DNA of 64,000 bases. Origin: Bdellovibrio bacteriovorus. Its GTDB lineage: Bacteria; Bdellovibrionota; Bdellovibrionia; Bdellovibrionales; Bdellovibrionaceae. The notes under the pieces were generated by a model, which did no database searches, had not been told where the DNA came from, and saw only the letters and a list, made by a program, of their open reading frames with translations. Location: positions 1,426,001 to 1,490,000 of the forward strand of contig NZ_CP102930.1 of NCBI RefSeq assembly GCF_025558485.1, read 5' to 3'. Position numbers and translations under genes: made by a program. Shown here one piece after another: positions 33,150 to 42,887 of this stretch (position 1 is its first letter; each line of letters starts with the position of its first letter).

Positions 33150-33923
33150 TTAGTACCCGCCTTCGTCAAACATCATCATGCGTTCTTCATTGCGTTGCAG
33201 TTCAAACCAGTATTGATCTTCACCTTCGACGTTTTTGCTGCGGGCTTTATGTTCGCGCAAAGTTTCTTTGATTGAATTGTTGAAGTCATTGTCTTTAAAG
33301 TTTGTGCGGATGCGCCCGCGGTCATCAAACTGTGCCGCCGGAGTGAACTTGATCTGCACTTTCATTTTGGGGTTGTGCCGGGTCATGGAGGCCTGCCACT
33401 CGCTGACAGGAACGGCTTTTTTTTCCAATGAAGGATCTAACACATAGGGAATCAGTTCGTTGTTCTTTTTAACCAGAATCGCCGGAGCCACATGGTACTT
33501 CCATTCCACAGTGCTGCCGGTCTTCGTCGGGTTGGGGCGACGCAGGCGAGGAGACTCGTTCTCATCCACTGATGCGAACACTTTGATGGGAGTGATCCCT
33601 TTTAGCAGCATCAGACGTGACATTTCGTGTGCACGCTCTTCGCAGCCCGCAATGGAAAACTCGAAGGGGATTTCTCCATTGGCTTTCAGTTCGTTGAACA
33701 GCTTCTGTGCATCCTTTTCACTCATGACAGAGGCGCGGTCGTCGTTAAGCTTGGTATTCACTGAAAACGCCTGGGTCAATTTGGCCGAATCACATTTCAC
33801 AGTCTGCTGAGAATTCAGGTGGCGCAATGTGGAATCCAGACCGGTCACGAACGATGAAAGATCATCAGCAGCCTGAACACTGAAAAAACTAAACAAGATG
33901 GTGATGAAAAATGCCTTGGCCAT
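33150..33923 (-). CDS. Secreted protein-glutaminase-like enzyme
   Basis: 257 residues. Signal peptide to about residue 19 (SVQAAD). The centre matches the protein-glutaminase core: IAGCEERAHEMSRLMLLKGI with Cys 94, EWKYHVAPAILV with His 144, and YVLDPSLEKKAVPVSEW with Asp 163. These form a Cys-His-Asp triad of the transglutaminase-like fold; the Chryseobacterium enzyme deamidates protein-bound glutamine. A C-terminal charged region (about 195-257) is outside the core. Exported, possibly into prey. An inverted repeat lies just upstream. Assignment is by motif only. Confidence 0.7.
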   Translation of the reverse strand: MAKAFFITILFSFFSVQAADDLSSFVTGLDSTLRHLNSQQTVKCDSAKLTQAFSVNTKLNDDRASVMSEKDAQKLFNELKANGEIPFEFSIAGCEERAHEMSRLMLLKGITPIKVFASVDENESPRLRRPNPTKTGSTVEWKYHVAPAILVKKNNELIPYVLDPSLEKKAVPVSEWQASMTRHNPKMKVQIKFTPAAQFDDRGRIRTNFKDNDFNNSIKETLREHKARSKNVEGEDQYWFELQRNEERMMMFDEGGY

Positions 33924-33940
33924 GTTCTGTCTATCGGCGT

Positions 33941-33973
33941 TTTTGCTCGTTTACATGATTGTTTCGAGCAAAA
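33941..33973. repeat. Inverted repeat between glutaminase-like and kinase genes
   Basis: TTTTGCTCG at 33941-33949 and CGAGCAAAA at 33965-33973 are perfect 9-base inverted arms with 15 bases between. It lies 18 bases upstream of the glutaminase-like start, in its promoter or leader, so it could be an operator. Confidence 0.5.
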
Positions 33974-34069
33974 CATCGAGGTGAATCCTCAAGGAGAACT
34001 CAAGCAAAATGACATCCGTCACCTAACATAATCTATTGCACTCTTCATGAGGCGAGTTAGAATTTTCTC

Positions 34070-35785
34070 ATGACGTTGGTCCTGATCTATTTGTCCACAG
34101 CTTTGAGTTTCATTATCTGCACGGTCTATGCAACTCGCTCTTGGTCCTATCGTCGTTCCTATACGCATGGTCTGATTTTTTTGATTGAATCGACGTATGC
34201 TCTTTGGGCATTTTCTCTGATCAGTGTTTTTGCGATGGAGGACATGCAGTTTAAGATTTTCATGACTCACGCTCGTCAGCTTCTTTTGCCTTTGATCTGT
34301 CCGGCTTGGACGCTGTTGACGGCGGCGCTGTTCTTCCCGCAGTTGTCAGATAAATTGCGTCGCCACCTGCGCTGGGTTTTTCTTTTTCCGGCGATTGTGA
34401 TTAGTGGAAACATTCTGTCGATGCTGGGATTTTCTTTTGCGGAAAAATGGATTTTCTATGATTTTTATCTCCTCCCGGGATTGAGTGGACTGGTTGGCTT
34501 CACGCGCGGAGCTTTGTTAAAATCCTCCTTTGGCTACAACACTATTTGTGTGGTGGCGGCTTTCGGGATTTCCTTTTATGCCTACGCGACACTGCGGGGG
34601 AGGCGTCGATTCTACGTGCTGGTGATGATGCTGGCGGGGATTTGGCCGACTTTTGTGGAAGCCTGGGCACGTATGGCGCACACAGGGAATATCCCGTGGG
34701 CTCAGTTGACGGTTCTGGGGCTGTGGCCTGCGGTGTGGGGCATGCACTATGCCGCCAGTCGCGTGGATCTTTTGGAAATCGTTTCTTTGGCCCAGCAAAA
34801 GGTCTTTGAACATCTGCCCAGTCCGGTGATTATTTTGAACACGCGCGGGGAATTCTGGGACGCCAATCTGGCGGCCAAGCACTCTTTGCATCTGCAGGAA
34901 AACTGGCGCGGGCGAACAGCAGCGGACATCCCGCTGCTGGCTGAGATCACCAACACCGTCGGAAAATATCAGGTTGCCGATCGCAGCTATCAGGTGATTC
35001 GTCACACGTTGGATTTTCATGGTGGTGAAAGTCAGGCGAAGATTTTTGTTTTAAATGATGTCAGCGAGCTGGAGGAAAGCAACCGCACCCTGCGTGACTT
35101 GAACGGTGCAATCCTGCAAATGACCCGCTTCAATAAAAAAGTGCAGACGGTTCTGGCCCATGATTTAAGTGGAGCCCTGTCCGGAGTGCAGATTCTTTTG
35201 GGCGGCGTGATTCAGCAGTTGCAACGAAGCGGGGACTCTGAGTCTTTGTCATCCCTGCATCGTGCCAGTGAGGCCAATAAGTCCTCACTGGCTCTGTTGC
35301 AGAACTTGCTGACCTGGAGCTATGAAGAGGAAAACATTCACAAGGTGGAGTTCAAAGAGCGCGTGCGGACGGCCGTAAGTCAGCTGTCACCCCAGGTGCT
35401 GCAAAAAAATATCACCATGAACCTCAAACTGCCTGATCAGGATATTATTTTGACCGGATCAGGAAAAGTGGTCGAAGCGATTGTGCGAAATATTCTGTCC
35501 AATGCAGTGAAGTTTAGTCCGGTCGGAGGCCAGATTGATATTCATGGCCAACTGGTGGGGGCTCATATTGAACTGGTCATTCAGGATCAGGGGCCGGGCA
35601 TTTCAGAAGAGCTGGCTTTGCAACTGTCTGACCCGACGGCGCCGATTGTGGCTCACGGGGAGGGGTTTGGTCTTGGCTTGCGATTTACGACCGATTTTGT
35701 AGCCCAAATGGGTGGTATGATTCAACTGAAGGCAAGTGAGCCTCAAGGCACTCGCGTTTCGGTCAAGTTTCCTTTATTTGTTTGA
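34070..35785 (+). CDS. Sensor histidine kinase with 7-TM N-terminus and PAS
   Basis: 571 residues. Seven membrane helices across about 1-230 resemble the histidine kinase N-terminal 7TM sensor domain. A PAS-like domain spans about 240-335 (HLPSPVIILNTRGEFWDAN). HisKA begins near 355 with VLAHDLSGALSGVQ (His 364). HATPase_c has RNILSNAVKFS, DQGPGIS and GEGFGLGLRF. All catalytic boxes present. Followed 49 bases later by a LuxR-type response regulator, so the two form a cognate pair. No strong ribosome site is visible next to this ATG. Confidence 0.9.
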   Translation: MTLVLIYLSTALSFIICTVYATRSWSYRRSYTHGLIFLIESTYALWAFSLISVFAMEDMQFKIFMTHARQLLLPLICPAWTLLTAALFFPQLSDKLRRHLRWVFLFPAIVISGNILSMLGFSFAEKWIFYDFYLLPGLSGLVGFTRGALLKSSFGYNTICVVAAFGISFYAYATLRGRRRFYVLVMMLAGIWPTFVEAWARMAHTGNIPWAQLTVLGLWPAVWGMHYAASRVDLLEIVSLAQQKVFEHLPSPVIILNTRGEFWDANLAAKHSLHLQENWRGRTAADIPLLAEITNTVGKYQVADRSYQVIRHTLDFHGGESQAKIFVLNDVSELEESNRTLRDLNGAILQMTRFNKKVQTVLAHDLSGALSGVQILLGGVIQQLQRSGDSESLSSLHRASEANKSSLALLQNLLTWSYEEENIHKVEFKERVRTAVSQLSPQVLQKNITMNLKLPDQDIILTGSGKVVEAIVRNILSNAVKFSPVGGQIDIHGQLVGAHIELVIQDQGPGISEELALQLSDPTAPIVAHGEGFGLGLRFTTDFVAQMGGMIQLKASEPQGTRVSVKFPLFV

Positions 35786-35834
35786 CCCTAAACGCGCAGA
35801 ACGAAATAGTTAAAGCTGGAGATATGTTCGAGTT

Positions 35835-36461
35835 ATGTCAGAGAATATGAAAGCTTCGTTTTTTATTGTGGATGATCACCCTGTAACCCGACATGGGTTG
35901 CGAGTGTCCCTGGAGTCTTTGTCGAATGAAATGGTCTGCCGTGGTGAAGCGGGCAGTGCGGAAGAAGCACTGAGTTTCTTTGAAAGCAGCACTGTGGATT
36001 TTGTGGTTCTGGATCATGCGTTGCCGGGAAAATCCGGTTTGGATCTGGTCACGGAACTTCGTCAAAAAGCGCCTTACGTGCGCGTGGTTTTGCTGACCCA
36101 ATGTGATGATGCCGGAGTGCTGGCGCAGTATCAGAAGCTGGGTGTGCGTGTGATGATGGCCAAGACTTCCGCCAGTGAAGTTCTGAAAGAGGCTGTTCAG
36201 CATCTGTTGAACGAGCGCACTTATATCTGCCCGGTGATGCGAAAGCTTTTGGAAGAGCCTCGTCTGACCTCGGTGCTGACTCCGCGGGAAATTGAAGTCA
36301 TTCGCATGATTGCCCAGGGAAAAACCAATAAGGAAGTGGCTTTGGCTTTGGGATGTTCCGAGCATACGATCAAAACACACAAGACCAATGTGATGAGAAA
36401 GCTGAACCTTTCCAATGCCGTTGAAATCAGTGTTTGGGCTTTGAAGCGTAATCTGGCCTAA
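35835..36461 (+). CDS. NarL/LuxR-family response regulator
   Basis: 208 residues. Receiver domain about 6-125: acidic pocket IVDDHP, phospho-acceptor Asp 60 in FVVLDHALPGKSGLD, the switch Thr in LLTQCDD, and Lys in MMAKTSA. C-terminal LuxR HTH about 145-205 (LTPREIEVIRMIAQGKTNKEVALALGCSEHTIKTH split over helices). Partner of the kinase just upstream. Phosphorylation should promote dimeric DNA binding. A good terminator follows. Confidence 0.93.
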   Translation: MSENMKASFFIVDDHPVTRHGLRVSLESLSNEMVCRGEAGSAEEALSFFESSTVDFVVLDHALPGKSGLDLVTELRQKAPYVRVVLLTQCDDAGVLAQYQKLGVRVMMAKTSASEVLKEAVQHLLNERTYICPVMRKLLEEPRLTSVLTPREIEVIRMIAQGKTNKEVALALGCSEHTIKTHKTNVMRKLNLSNAVEISVWALKRNLA

Positions 36462-36469
36462 AAGCAAAA

Positions 36470-36500
36470 GGCGGAAAGAACTTTGTCAGCTCTTTCCGCC
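36470..36500 (+). terminator. Terminator between response regulator and yceI-like gene
   Basis: GGCGGAAAGA pairs perfectly with TCTTTCCGCC around ACTTTGTCAGC, with A-rich and T-rich flanks on either side, so it can serve both convergent genes. Confidence 0.75.
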
Positions 36501-36523
36501 ATAACATTTTCAAACTTATCTGT

Positions 36524-37057
36524 TTAAACCTTCTTGGCGAATTGCAAATCCAAAGAAATCGCCACATCGTCACCGACCAGAACCCCACCGGCTTCCAGTG
36601 TGGCATTCCAGCTTAAACCGAAATCCTTGCGTTTAATTTTGGTGGTCGCTGAGAAACCGATTTTGATATTGCCATAGGGATCTTTCATTTCCGCGGAAGG
36701 TCCCTCGACAGCCAGAACCACTTCTTTGGTGATGCCATGAATGGTCAAGTCTCCGGTGACTTTCAGGTCATCGCCATCGCGTTCCACTTTTGACGATTTG
36801 AAGTTCAACGTCGGATATTTTTCAACATCAAAGAAGTCAGCACTTTTTAAATGCGTGTCACGCTGGACTTCCCGGGTGTTGATACTGGCAGCATCAATCA
36901 CGGCCTCGATAGAGGACTTCGTGACATCAGCAGAGTCCAGCAGCAGGGTGCCGGAGAGTTTTTCAAAGCCGCCATGAACTTTGGCGATCATCATGTGTTT
37001 GATGGAAAAGTTTGCGCTGGAGTGAGCCGAGTCGATTGTGAAAGTTGCCTGAGCCAT
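36524..37057 (-). CDS. YceI-family lipid-binding protein
   Basis: 177 residues. YceI lipocalin-like barrel: TFTIDSAHSSANFSIKHMM, GGFEKLSGTL, SADFFDVEKYPTLNFKSS, VTGDLTIHGITKEV, FGLSWNATLEAGGVLVGDDVAI. Family members bind isoprenoid quinone-like lipids. No signal peptide is present, so this copy is cytoplasmic, unlike periplasmic E. coli YceI. Good AGGAGG upstream. An AATGCAATA-type element lies about 75 bases upstream, similar to the one in front of the LysR/dkgB pair at 63281. Confidence 0.9.
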   Translation of the reverse strand: MAQATFTIDSAHSSANFSIKHMMIAKVHGGFEKLSGTLLLDSADVTKSSIEAVIDAASINTREVQRDTHLKSADFFDVEKYPTLNFKSSKVERDGDDLKVTGDLTIHGITKEVVLAVEGPSAEMKDPYGNIKIGFSATTKIKRKDFGLSWNATLEAGGVLVGDDVAISLDLQFAKKV

Positions 37058-37130
37058 AAATTCCTCCTGTGGGAAGTGTTGTTTATGGGTCTATGCTGCC
37101 ATGGTCTTGATTGTTGCGTAAGGGCACATT

Positions 37131-37150
37131 AATGCAATATATTGTTGCAA
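37131..37150. promoter_or_regulatory. LysR-type operator-like element upstream of yceI
   Basis: AATGCAATATATTGTTGCAA has inverted AATGCAATA / TATTG-TTGCA halves, resembling the perfect palindrome at 63282-63302. It lies 74 bases upstream of the yceI-like start. Confidence 0.35.
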
Positions 37151-37206
37151 AAATGGTGCTAATCAAACCCACTGACTCAAGATAAGATCAGATTATCGGA
37201 GGACCT

Positions 37207-37512
37207 ATGAAAATCGAGAATATTCTTAATGAGAAATTCACAGTGCAGGTGACCGGCGGAGAGGCTCGTTTGAAATATCGTCGTGGCCCGGAGAACTCTT
37301 TGGATCTTTATTCCACGCAAGTGCCACCCGAAGCCCGGGGACAGAACATTGCTGAAAAGCTGGTGCTGGAGGCTTTGCAGTTTGCCAAGGATGAAGGTGT
37401 GAAAGTGATTCCCACATGTCCATATGTGCATCGCTGGTTTGAAAAGCATCCCGAGGAAGCCTGGCGTTTGTTAAAGCCTCTTTCCGAAACGAGTCCGACA
37501 CATGGCTCTTAA
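37207..37512 (+). CDS. GNAT-like N-acetyltransferase (Acetyltransf_CG, NATD1-like)
   Basis: 101 residues. Small single-domain GCN5-like fold: beta strands around KYRRGPENSLDLYSTQVPPEARGQNIAEKLVLEALQFAKDEGVKVIPTCPYVHRWFEKHP, split into the acetyl-CoA loop (EARGQNIAEKL) and the conserved TCPYVHRWFEKHPE end. Substrate unknown. ATCGGAGGACC precedes the start. Its last 11 bases overlap the start of the PrpF-like gene, so the two are co-translated. Confidence 0.85.
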   Translation: MKIENILNEKFTVQVTGGEARLKYRRGPENSLDLYSTQVPPEARGQNIAEKLVLEALQFAKDEGVKVIPTCPYVHRWFEKHPEEAWRLLKPLSETSPTHGS

Positions 37513-38602
37513 GTCACTGCCTGCTGTCTATATGAGAGGCGGCACCAGTCGGGCTCTGGTTTTTAGAAAAGAGGATCTGCCTGCGGACCCTAAGCTGTGG
37601 GACGGAATTTTTCTGTCTGCCTTGGGCAGTCCGGATGCTTATGGACGTCAGTTGGATGGCATGGGCGGCGGCATTTCATCTTTGTCGAAGGTTTGTGTGT
37701 TGTCACCGTCACAGCGTGATGATGCCGATGTGGACTACACATTTGCGCAAGTGTCCGTGCATGAAAGCAATGTGGATTATAAAGGCAACTGTGGCAACAT
37801 CAGTTCAGTCGTGGGGCCTTTTGCCTTGGCGCAGGGCTGGTGTCAGGCCCCGGGCGCAGAAGCCTGCGTGCGTATCTTTAACACCAATACACGAAAAATC
37901 ATTCATGCCTATTTCCCGGCACAAGGGAATCAGCCGGTCTATGATGGTGATCTGCAAATTCCCGGTGTTTCCGGAACTGGTGCCGCCATTCGTTTGGAAT
38001 TTCAAAATCCCGGCGGGGCCACCACAGGGCATTTGTTTCCCACAAAAGAAAAAACAAATCGTCTGATGTATCTGGGAAAGGAAATTGAGGCTTCATTGGT
38101 GGATGCCGCTAATCCGGTGGTTTTCGTGCGCGCGGCGGATGTGGGCGTTTCCGGATTTGAATCTCCGGAAGAACTTTCCGCACACAAAGAGGTGCTGGCC
38201 GGACTGGATGAGCTTCGTCGTCAGGCGGCAGTGGCCATGGGGCTTGCGGCGGATCTGGACGTGGCAAAAAATCTGGTGTCGGTTCCTTATGTTGGACTGG
38301 TCAGTCCGTCGCTGGATGGCACTGCAAGTTTTAACATGCGCGTGATCGCCGGAGGACAGCCGCACAAGGCCTTGCCTTTGACAGTGTCCCTGTGTGCCGC
38401 GGTAGCGTCGCAGATTCCCGGGACTGTAGTCGCAGGACTGGCGAAAGCAGGCTCGGAAGAAATTCATATTTCAATGCCGTCGGGAATTTTAACTTTAAGC
38501 GCACGCGTGCAGGAACGGAATGGTCAGTGGGAGGCCGTGGGTGGAAGCTTCTTCCGAACAGCCCGCCCTCTGTTTGCAGGAACCGTGTTTTACCGGGAAT
38601 AG
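37502..38602 (+). CDS. PrpF-family isomerase
   Basis: 366 residues. Two-lobed diaminopimelate-epimerase-like fold of the PrpF family: VYMRGGTSRALVFRKEDLP at the N-terminus, DGMGGGISSLSKVCVLSP, then YKGNCGNISSVVGPFA with the catalytic Cys. A second lobe includes FVRAADVG and the GTVVAGLAK region. Members isomerise 2-methylaconitate, oxalomesaconate or itaconate derivatives. No methylcitrate-cycle genes (prpB, prpC, acnD) are near, so the substrate is uncertain. Overlaps the small acetyltransferase gene upstream. Confidence 0.88.
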   Translation: MALKSLPAVYMRGGTSRALVFRKEDLPADPKLWDGIFLSALGSPDAYGRQLDGMGGGISSLSKVCVLSPSQRDDADVDYTFAQVSVHESNVDYKGNCGNISSVVGPFALAQGWCQAPGAEACVRIFNTNTRKIIHAYFPAQGNQPVYDGDLQIPGVSGTGAAIRLEFQNPGGATTGHLFPTKEKTNRLMYLGKEIEASLVDAANPVVFVRAADVGVSGFESPEELSAHKEVLAGLDELRRQAAVAMGLAADLDVAKNLVSVPYVGLVSPSLDGTASFNMRVIAGGQPHKALPLTVSLCAAVASQIPGTVVAGLAKAGSEEIHISMPSGILTLSARVQERNGQWEAVGGSFFRTARPLFAGTVFYRE

Positions 38603-38605
38603 TTC

Positions 38606-39097
38606 TTAGCGGTTTTTACGAGTCACGCGCAGGGCGTGCTGCATGCCAAACTCATACACCTGGTCTGGCGACAGACCGGGATCATTGCGATAGATCCAGT
38701 CCGGATAATACTGCACATAGTGAGTGCCCGCGAAAGTCATGGGTTGCGGTTCCATGTTCAAGGCAATTCCCACCAGTTTTGAACAGTAGGTTTTGTTGTT
38801 GTTCCAGATAAATTTGTAATCAAAAGGCAGCCCCATTTGGGACATCAGGGCCTGTTCGTTCACCAAAGAATCAGAAATTTCAATTTGAATGTGACCCAGG
38901 TTTCCACCCAAGTGTGCGATCGGCAGGCGGCGTCCCCCGGCACGGGTGTCGGCCTCATAAGCATACCCTTTGTATTCCAGGATCACATGGAACAGGGGCT
39001 GAGGAACATTCGGATTGCTGTAAAAGTGCAGAACGGCGGCAAAGCTGTTAACAGAGAAAAGTAGAGCGGAGATGAGGATAAAAAGACACTTTTTCAT
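38606..39097 (-). CDS. Exported YiiX-like permuted NlpC/P60 cysteine hydrolase
   Basis: 163 residues from ATG 39097, which starts the signal peptide (MKKCLFILISALLFSVNSFAA). Near the mature N-terminus is PLFHVILEYKGYAYEADT with a candidate catalytic His, and later FDYKFIWNNNKTYCSKLVGIAL, matching the YxFxxxxxxxYCSxLV motif that holds the nucleophile in permuted papain-like (YiiX/YaeF) enzymes. These cleave amide or ester bonds in peptidoglycan, peptides or lipids. Tail-to-tail with the PrpF-like gene. Moderate confidence. Confidence 0.6.
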   Translation of the reverse strand: MKKCLFILISALLFSVNSFAAVLHFYSNPNVPQPLFHVILEYKGYAYEADTRAGGRRLPIAHLGGNLGHIQIEISDSLVNEQALMSQMGLPFDYKFIWNNNKTYCSKLVGIALNMEPQPMTFAGTHYVQYYPDWIYRNDPGLSPDQVYEFGMQHALRVTRKNR

Positions 39098-39215
39098 GCC
39101 CAATCCAATAGACCTGTGTCTGCGCTTTGGCAAGAACTAAGACGCCCCGGGCTCTGTCTTGCTTAAGATGAAAGCTAGGAGTAGGTTCAGGCCATCATCC
39201 CAAAAGGAAAGCATT

Positions 39216-40913
<1,698 letters not shown>

Positions 40914-40951
40914 TCAGGGCAGGTGGACTCAAACTTCAGCGGGACGAAGTC

Positions 40952-40981
40952 TTGACTGTCATTTGCAGCCCACCTGATAAT
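40952..40981 (+). promoter_or_regulatory. Sigma-70-type promoter, nearly leaderless kinase
   Basis: TTGACT at 40952-40957 and GATAAT at 40976-40981, 18-base spacing (17 if TGATAA is used). The expected start site is 40987-40989, on or next to the ATG at 40989. Confidence 0.55.
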
Positions 40982-40988
40982 CGAGGCC

Positions 40989-42887
40989 ATGACAAAACTG
41001 GGTGCCTTTGGATCTTTTCTGTATTGGGCCTGTCTTCTGTTTTCCTTCTCTGAAGCCAGAGCTGCGGATATCACACCGCAAGTTCGCTGGGGTGAAGCCC
41101 CGGCTTCACTTCGTGATCCTTTACAGGTTCATTATATTCACTCCGACCAAAATGAGATCAATCGCGGTTACACTCCGCTGACTCAATGGATGCGCATTGA
41201 TCTGCGCAACGACGAACAGCACGCGGTGGAAAAACTGCTGTTGTTTGATTCCCCACTGGTGGGACGGTTGCATCTCTATCAGGGCGGACGTTTACAGGAA
41301 GAACCCTTGGTTTCGGGGCCGGGCTATCCCTTGCAGCAGCGTCAGTATCCCGCGCGGCTGGGGGCCTTTTTACTAAAGCTTGAACCAGAGCAGGAAGTCC
41401 GTTTCTATGTACAGCGGGATGTCCATCATGCTTTGAACACCCGGGTGTTTTTGCAAACCCAGGAAGAAGCCGCCAGTGATGAGGCTCAGGCCAAGATGAT
41501 TTTCTATTTCTATCTGGGCGGGATTTTTTCGCTGGTGATTTACAACCTGTTGCTGGGCTTGGTTACGCATCAGAAGGACTATCTGAGCTATTCATTGTTT
41601 GCAGCCAGCTTTGGGGTTACAGCTCTGGTCTTGCACGGGGTGGTGGACACTTACATTTGGCCGAATGCTCCGGTGGTGATTTCCAATTATCTGATGTTCT
41701 TTTCCTCTTTGACATTGTTTGCAGCCAGTTTTTTCGTCGGCAGCTTTTTAAGCATCAAAAAAGATTTCGCCGTGGGCTACTGGGGTGTTCGTCTGTTCCA
41801 GTGTTTGGCTGGAGTGACGATGGTGGCCAGCTTCTTTGCTCCGGATCAGCGCGGGCTGTTCTTTTTTGGATATTGGATTGATATTTCGATTGCCGCTGCA
41901 ATTGTGTTTTTTATTTTCTGCGGCTTTTACAGTCTGTACCGACAGGGCAACCTTCTTGCGCGGTATTTTCTTTTCAGCTGGCTGGTGGTGTTGCTGGGAA
42001 CCTCGGTGTGGCTGGCCTCTTTTCACGGATTGGTTCGTAACAATGCCTGGACTCAATACTCGCTGCTGTTGGCAAATTTGGGCGAAATGCTGATTCTGTC
42101 TTTGGGACTGGCTTACAAGATCAAAGTTTTAAACGAAGAAAAAATGCGGGCGCAGCAGGCGGCAGAGGATAAAGAGCGCTATCATCGCTTGGTGCGTGTG
42201 CTTTCGCATGACGTGGCCAATACGGTGTCGGGTTTAATCTATCACTCTGAAATGTTGCAGGAGTTCTGTCCGGGGGAAGCGGAACAACTACATCTGGGGC
42301 GCATTACAAAATCCATCGAGCAGCTCAATGGTATTTTGCGCTCGGTTCGACAGGAAGAGGTTTTTCAGAGCAACCGGGCTCATTTGGATTTGCAGGCCGT
42401 GGAATTAAGCCCGGCATGTTGGGAAGCCTTAAACCATTATTCCTGGCAGATTCAGGAAAAAGGACTTTCCATTCATGTTGAAGTGCCTACGGGCATTTAT
42501 GTCCGTGCCGATCGGGCGGCATTGATTAACCAGGTGCTTTCCAATTTGCTTTCAAATTGCATCAAGTTCAGTGAATCGGGCTGTTGTATTTCTTTGCTGA
42601 TGTCGGAAAGAATGGACTCGCTGGTGCTGACGGTTCAGGATCAGGGTATTGGTATTCTTGAAGAAGAACTGGCGCATCTTTTCAAAGGGACACATCTGTT
42701 TTCCCGCACGGGAACCGCCAATGAAAAGGGATCGGGAATGGGAACGGCTTTGGTAATGGAGTATATGAAGCTTTTTGGTGGTTCGATAGAGATTCAGTCC
42801 GTTCACCGCAGTCAAGGTTCTCAGTCCGGTACGAAAGTGCATTTGGTTTTTCCACGGCACGAGCAGACAAGAAAGGTTCAGTCATGA
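40989..42887 (+). CDS. 7TM-DISM sensor histidine kinase
   Basis: 632 residues. Signal peptide to about residue 26, periplasmic 7TMR-DISMED2-type sensor domain about 30-165 (jelly-roll, probably carbohydrate binding), seven membrane helices about 170-375 (7TMR-DISM_7TM), a short coiled coil, then HisKA with LSHDVANTVSG (His 407), and HATPase_c with NLLSNCIKFSES, DQGIGILEE and GSGMGTALVMEYM. The HisKA motif lacks the usual second Glu (HDVAN rather than HELRT), as in many DISM kinases. Overlaps the next gene by ATGA. No response regulator is adjacent. Confidence 0.9.
   Translation: MTKLGAFGSFLYWACLLFSFSEARAADITPQVRWGEAPASLRDPLQVHYIHSDQNEINRGYTPLTQWMRIDLRNDEQHAVEKLLLFDSPLVGRLHLYQGGRLQEEPLVSGPGYPLQQRQYPARLGAFLLKLEPEQEVRFYVQRDVHHALNTRVFLQTQEEAASDEAQAKMIFYFYLGGIFSLVIYNLLLGLVTHQKDYLSYSLFAASFGVTALVLHGVVDTYIWPNAPVVISNYLMFFSSLTLFAASFFVGSFLSIKKDFAVGYWGVRLFQCLAGVTMVASFFAPDQRGLFFFGYWIDISIAAAIVFFIFCGFYSLYRQGNLLARYFLFSWLVVLLGTSVWLASFHGLVRNNAWTQYSLLLANLGEMLILSLGLAYKIKVLNEEKMRAQQAAEDKERYHRLVRVLSHDVANTVSGLIYHSEMLQEFCPGEAEQLHLGRITKSIEQLNGILRSVRQEEVFQSNRAHLDLQAVELSPACWEALNHYSWQIQEKGLSIHVEVPTGIYVRADRAALINQVLSNLLSNCIKFSESGCCISLLMSERMDSLVLTVQDQGIGILEEELAHLFKGTHLFSRTGTANEKGSGMGTALVMEYMKLFGGSIEIQSVHRSQGSQSGTKVHLVFPRHEQTRKVQS

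Noticed and set aside
35838..36467. Full-length antisense open frame over the response regulator
   Set aside because: The plus-strand product is a clear LuxR-type regulator; the antisense one lacks any domain.
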